From Neocallimastix lanati (nom. inval.) (lineage: Eukaryota > Neocallimastigomycota > Neocallimastigomycetes > Neocallimastigales > Neocallimastigaceae), in NCBI GenBank assembly GCA_016946835.1, contig JACVTC010000257.1, positions 10,001 through 74,000 of the forward strand: a stretch of 64,000 bases of DNA, written 5' to 3'. Shown piece after piece: positions 63,435-64,000 of this stretch. Made by a program: the position numbers and the translations under genes. Position 1 is the stretch's first letter. The number at the start of each line of letters is the position of its first letter. A model generated the notes under the pieces. It was not told where the DNA came from. It was given only the letters and a program-made list of their open reading frames with translations, and did not search any database.

Positions 63435-64000
63435 TTTTTTTTTTTTTTTATTTTGTTCAATCTGTACTTTATATTTATTTTTCAAATTATTTTATTATAC
63501 TTTTTTATTTTTTAATTTATTCCATTTTTTTATTTATTTTTTAAACTCTATTTTTAATTTTTTATTTTTTTAATTTAAATTTTTATATCTTTATTATTTT
63601 TAATTTCTTTTAAATTTTTAATTATTTTAATTTTATATATTTATTTTTTTTAATTTCTTTTAATTTTTTATTTTATTTTTATTTTTTTTTTTGATTCCAA
63701 CTTTTATTTTATTCAATTTTTTTTTGTTTTTTTCCAATTTTTTATTTTTTTTATTTCGTTTTTATATTTATTAATTTTTCATTTCTTTTGATTTAATTTT
63801 TTTTTATATATTTTTTTATTATTTATATTTATTTTAATTCTAATTTTTTATTTTAAAATTTTTTTTTATTCCGACTTTTATTTTAATTTTTTTTTCTTTG
63901 ATTCAAATATTTTTTTTATTTTTCTTTTAATTTCAATTTTTATTTTATTTTATTGGAATTTTTTCCCATCTTTTAGTTTATTTCATTTTTTTAATATTTT
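63435..64000 (+). repeat. T-rich low-complexity DNA
   Basis: Irregular T runs with A, a few C's and almost no G. No gene. Strand-asymmetric tract continuing from the pentanucleotide array to the window edge. Confidence 0.8.

Overview
The window is extremely AT-rich eukaryotic DNA in which sparse coding patches stand out because they hold more G and C. The gene content suggests an anaerobic gut fungus (Neocallimastigomycota): lineage-style ankyrin-repeat proteins, an Asn-rich HSF-domain protein, a secreted leucine-rich-repeat gene split into one repeat per exon, FLYWCH/MULE transposase genes, Ty3 and Ty1/copia retroelements, and AT-only intergenic DNA with long A/T homopolymers. The assignment is an inference from gene style and composition, not from a marker gene.

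Layout. 0-4.4 kb: a FLYWCH-MULE transposase gene with two frame breaks, a decayed exon-per-repeat LRR gene, and a decayed ankyrin gene on the opposite strand. 4.4-9.3 kb: AT-rich spacer with two tRNA-related repeat relics, one isolated GC-rich hairpin, and a decayed paralogue of the ankyrin-family gene found at 49 kb. 9.6-15.9 kb: a young, nearly whole Ty1/copia element with 206/207-bp LTRs about 2% diverged and four tandem hairpins in its leader. 16.1-23.8 kb: about 26 copies of a ~297-bp satellite with local four-unit higher-order structure. 25.9-27.0 kb: an intact ankyrin-family gene. 28-48 kb: a graveyard of at least seven badly broken Ty3/gypsy (chromovirus-type) fragments in both orientations, with tRNA-like relics, a hexanucleotide array and a weak GINS-Psf1-like relic. 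49.2-50.4 kb: a second intact ankyrin-family gene. 54.8-55.9 kb: an intact HSF-domain gene. 57.6-58.8 kb: an unrecognised, comparatively GC-rich protein-coding locus spread over successive frames. 59.6-64 kb: TTTTA-type minisatellite and pentanucleotide arrays with a LINE relic lying inside them.

Three host genes look whole (25.9, 49.2 and 54.8 kb). They are isolated single-exon genes separated by kilobases of AT-rich DNA. Ankyrin, LRR and HSF families next to satellites, retroelements and simple repeats suggest a gene-poor, fast-turning-over chromosome region such as a subtelomere or pericentromere. I saw no convincing functional tRNA gene, rRNA gene or CRISPR array.
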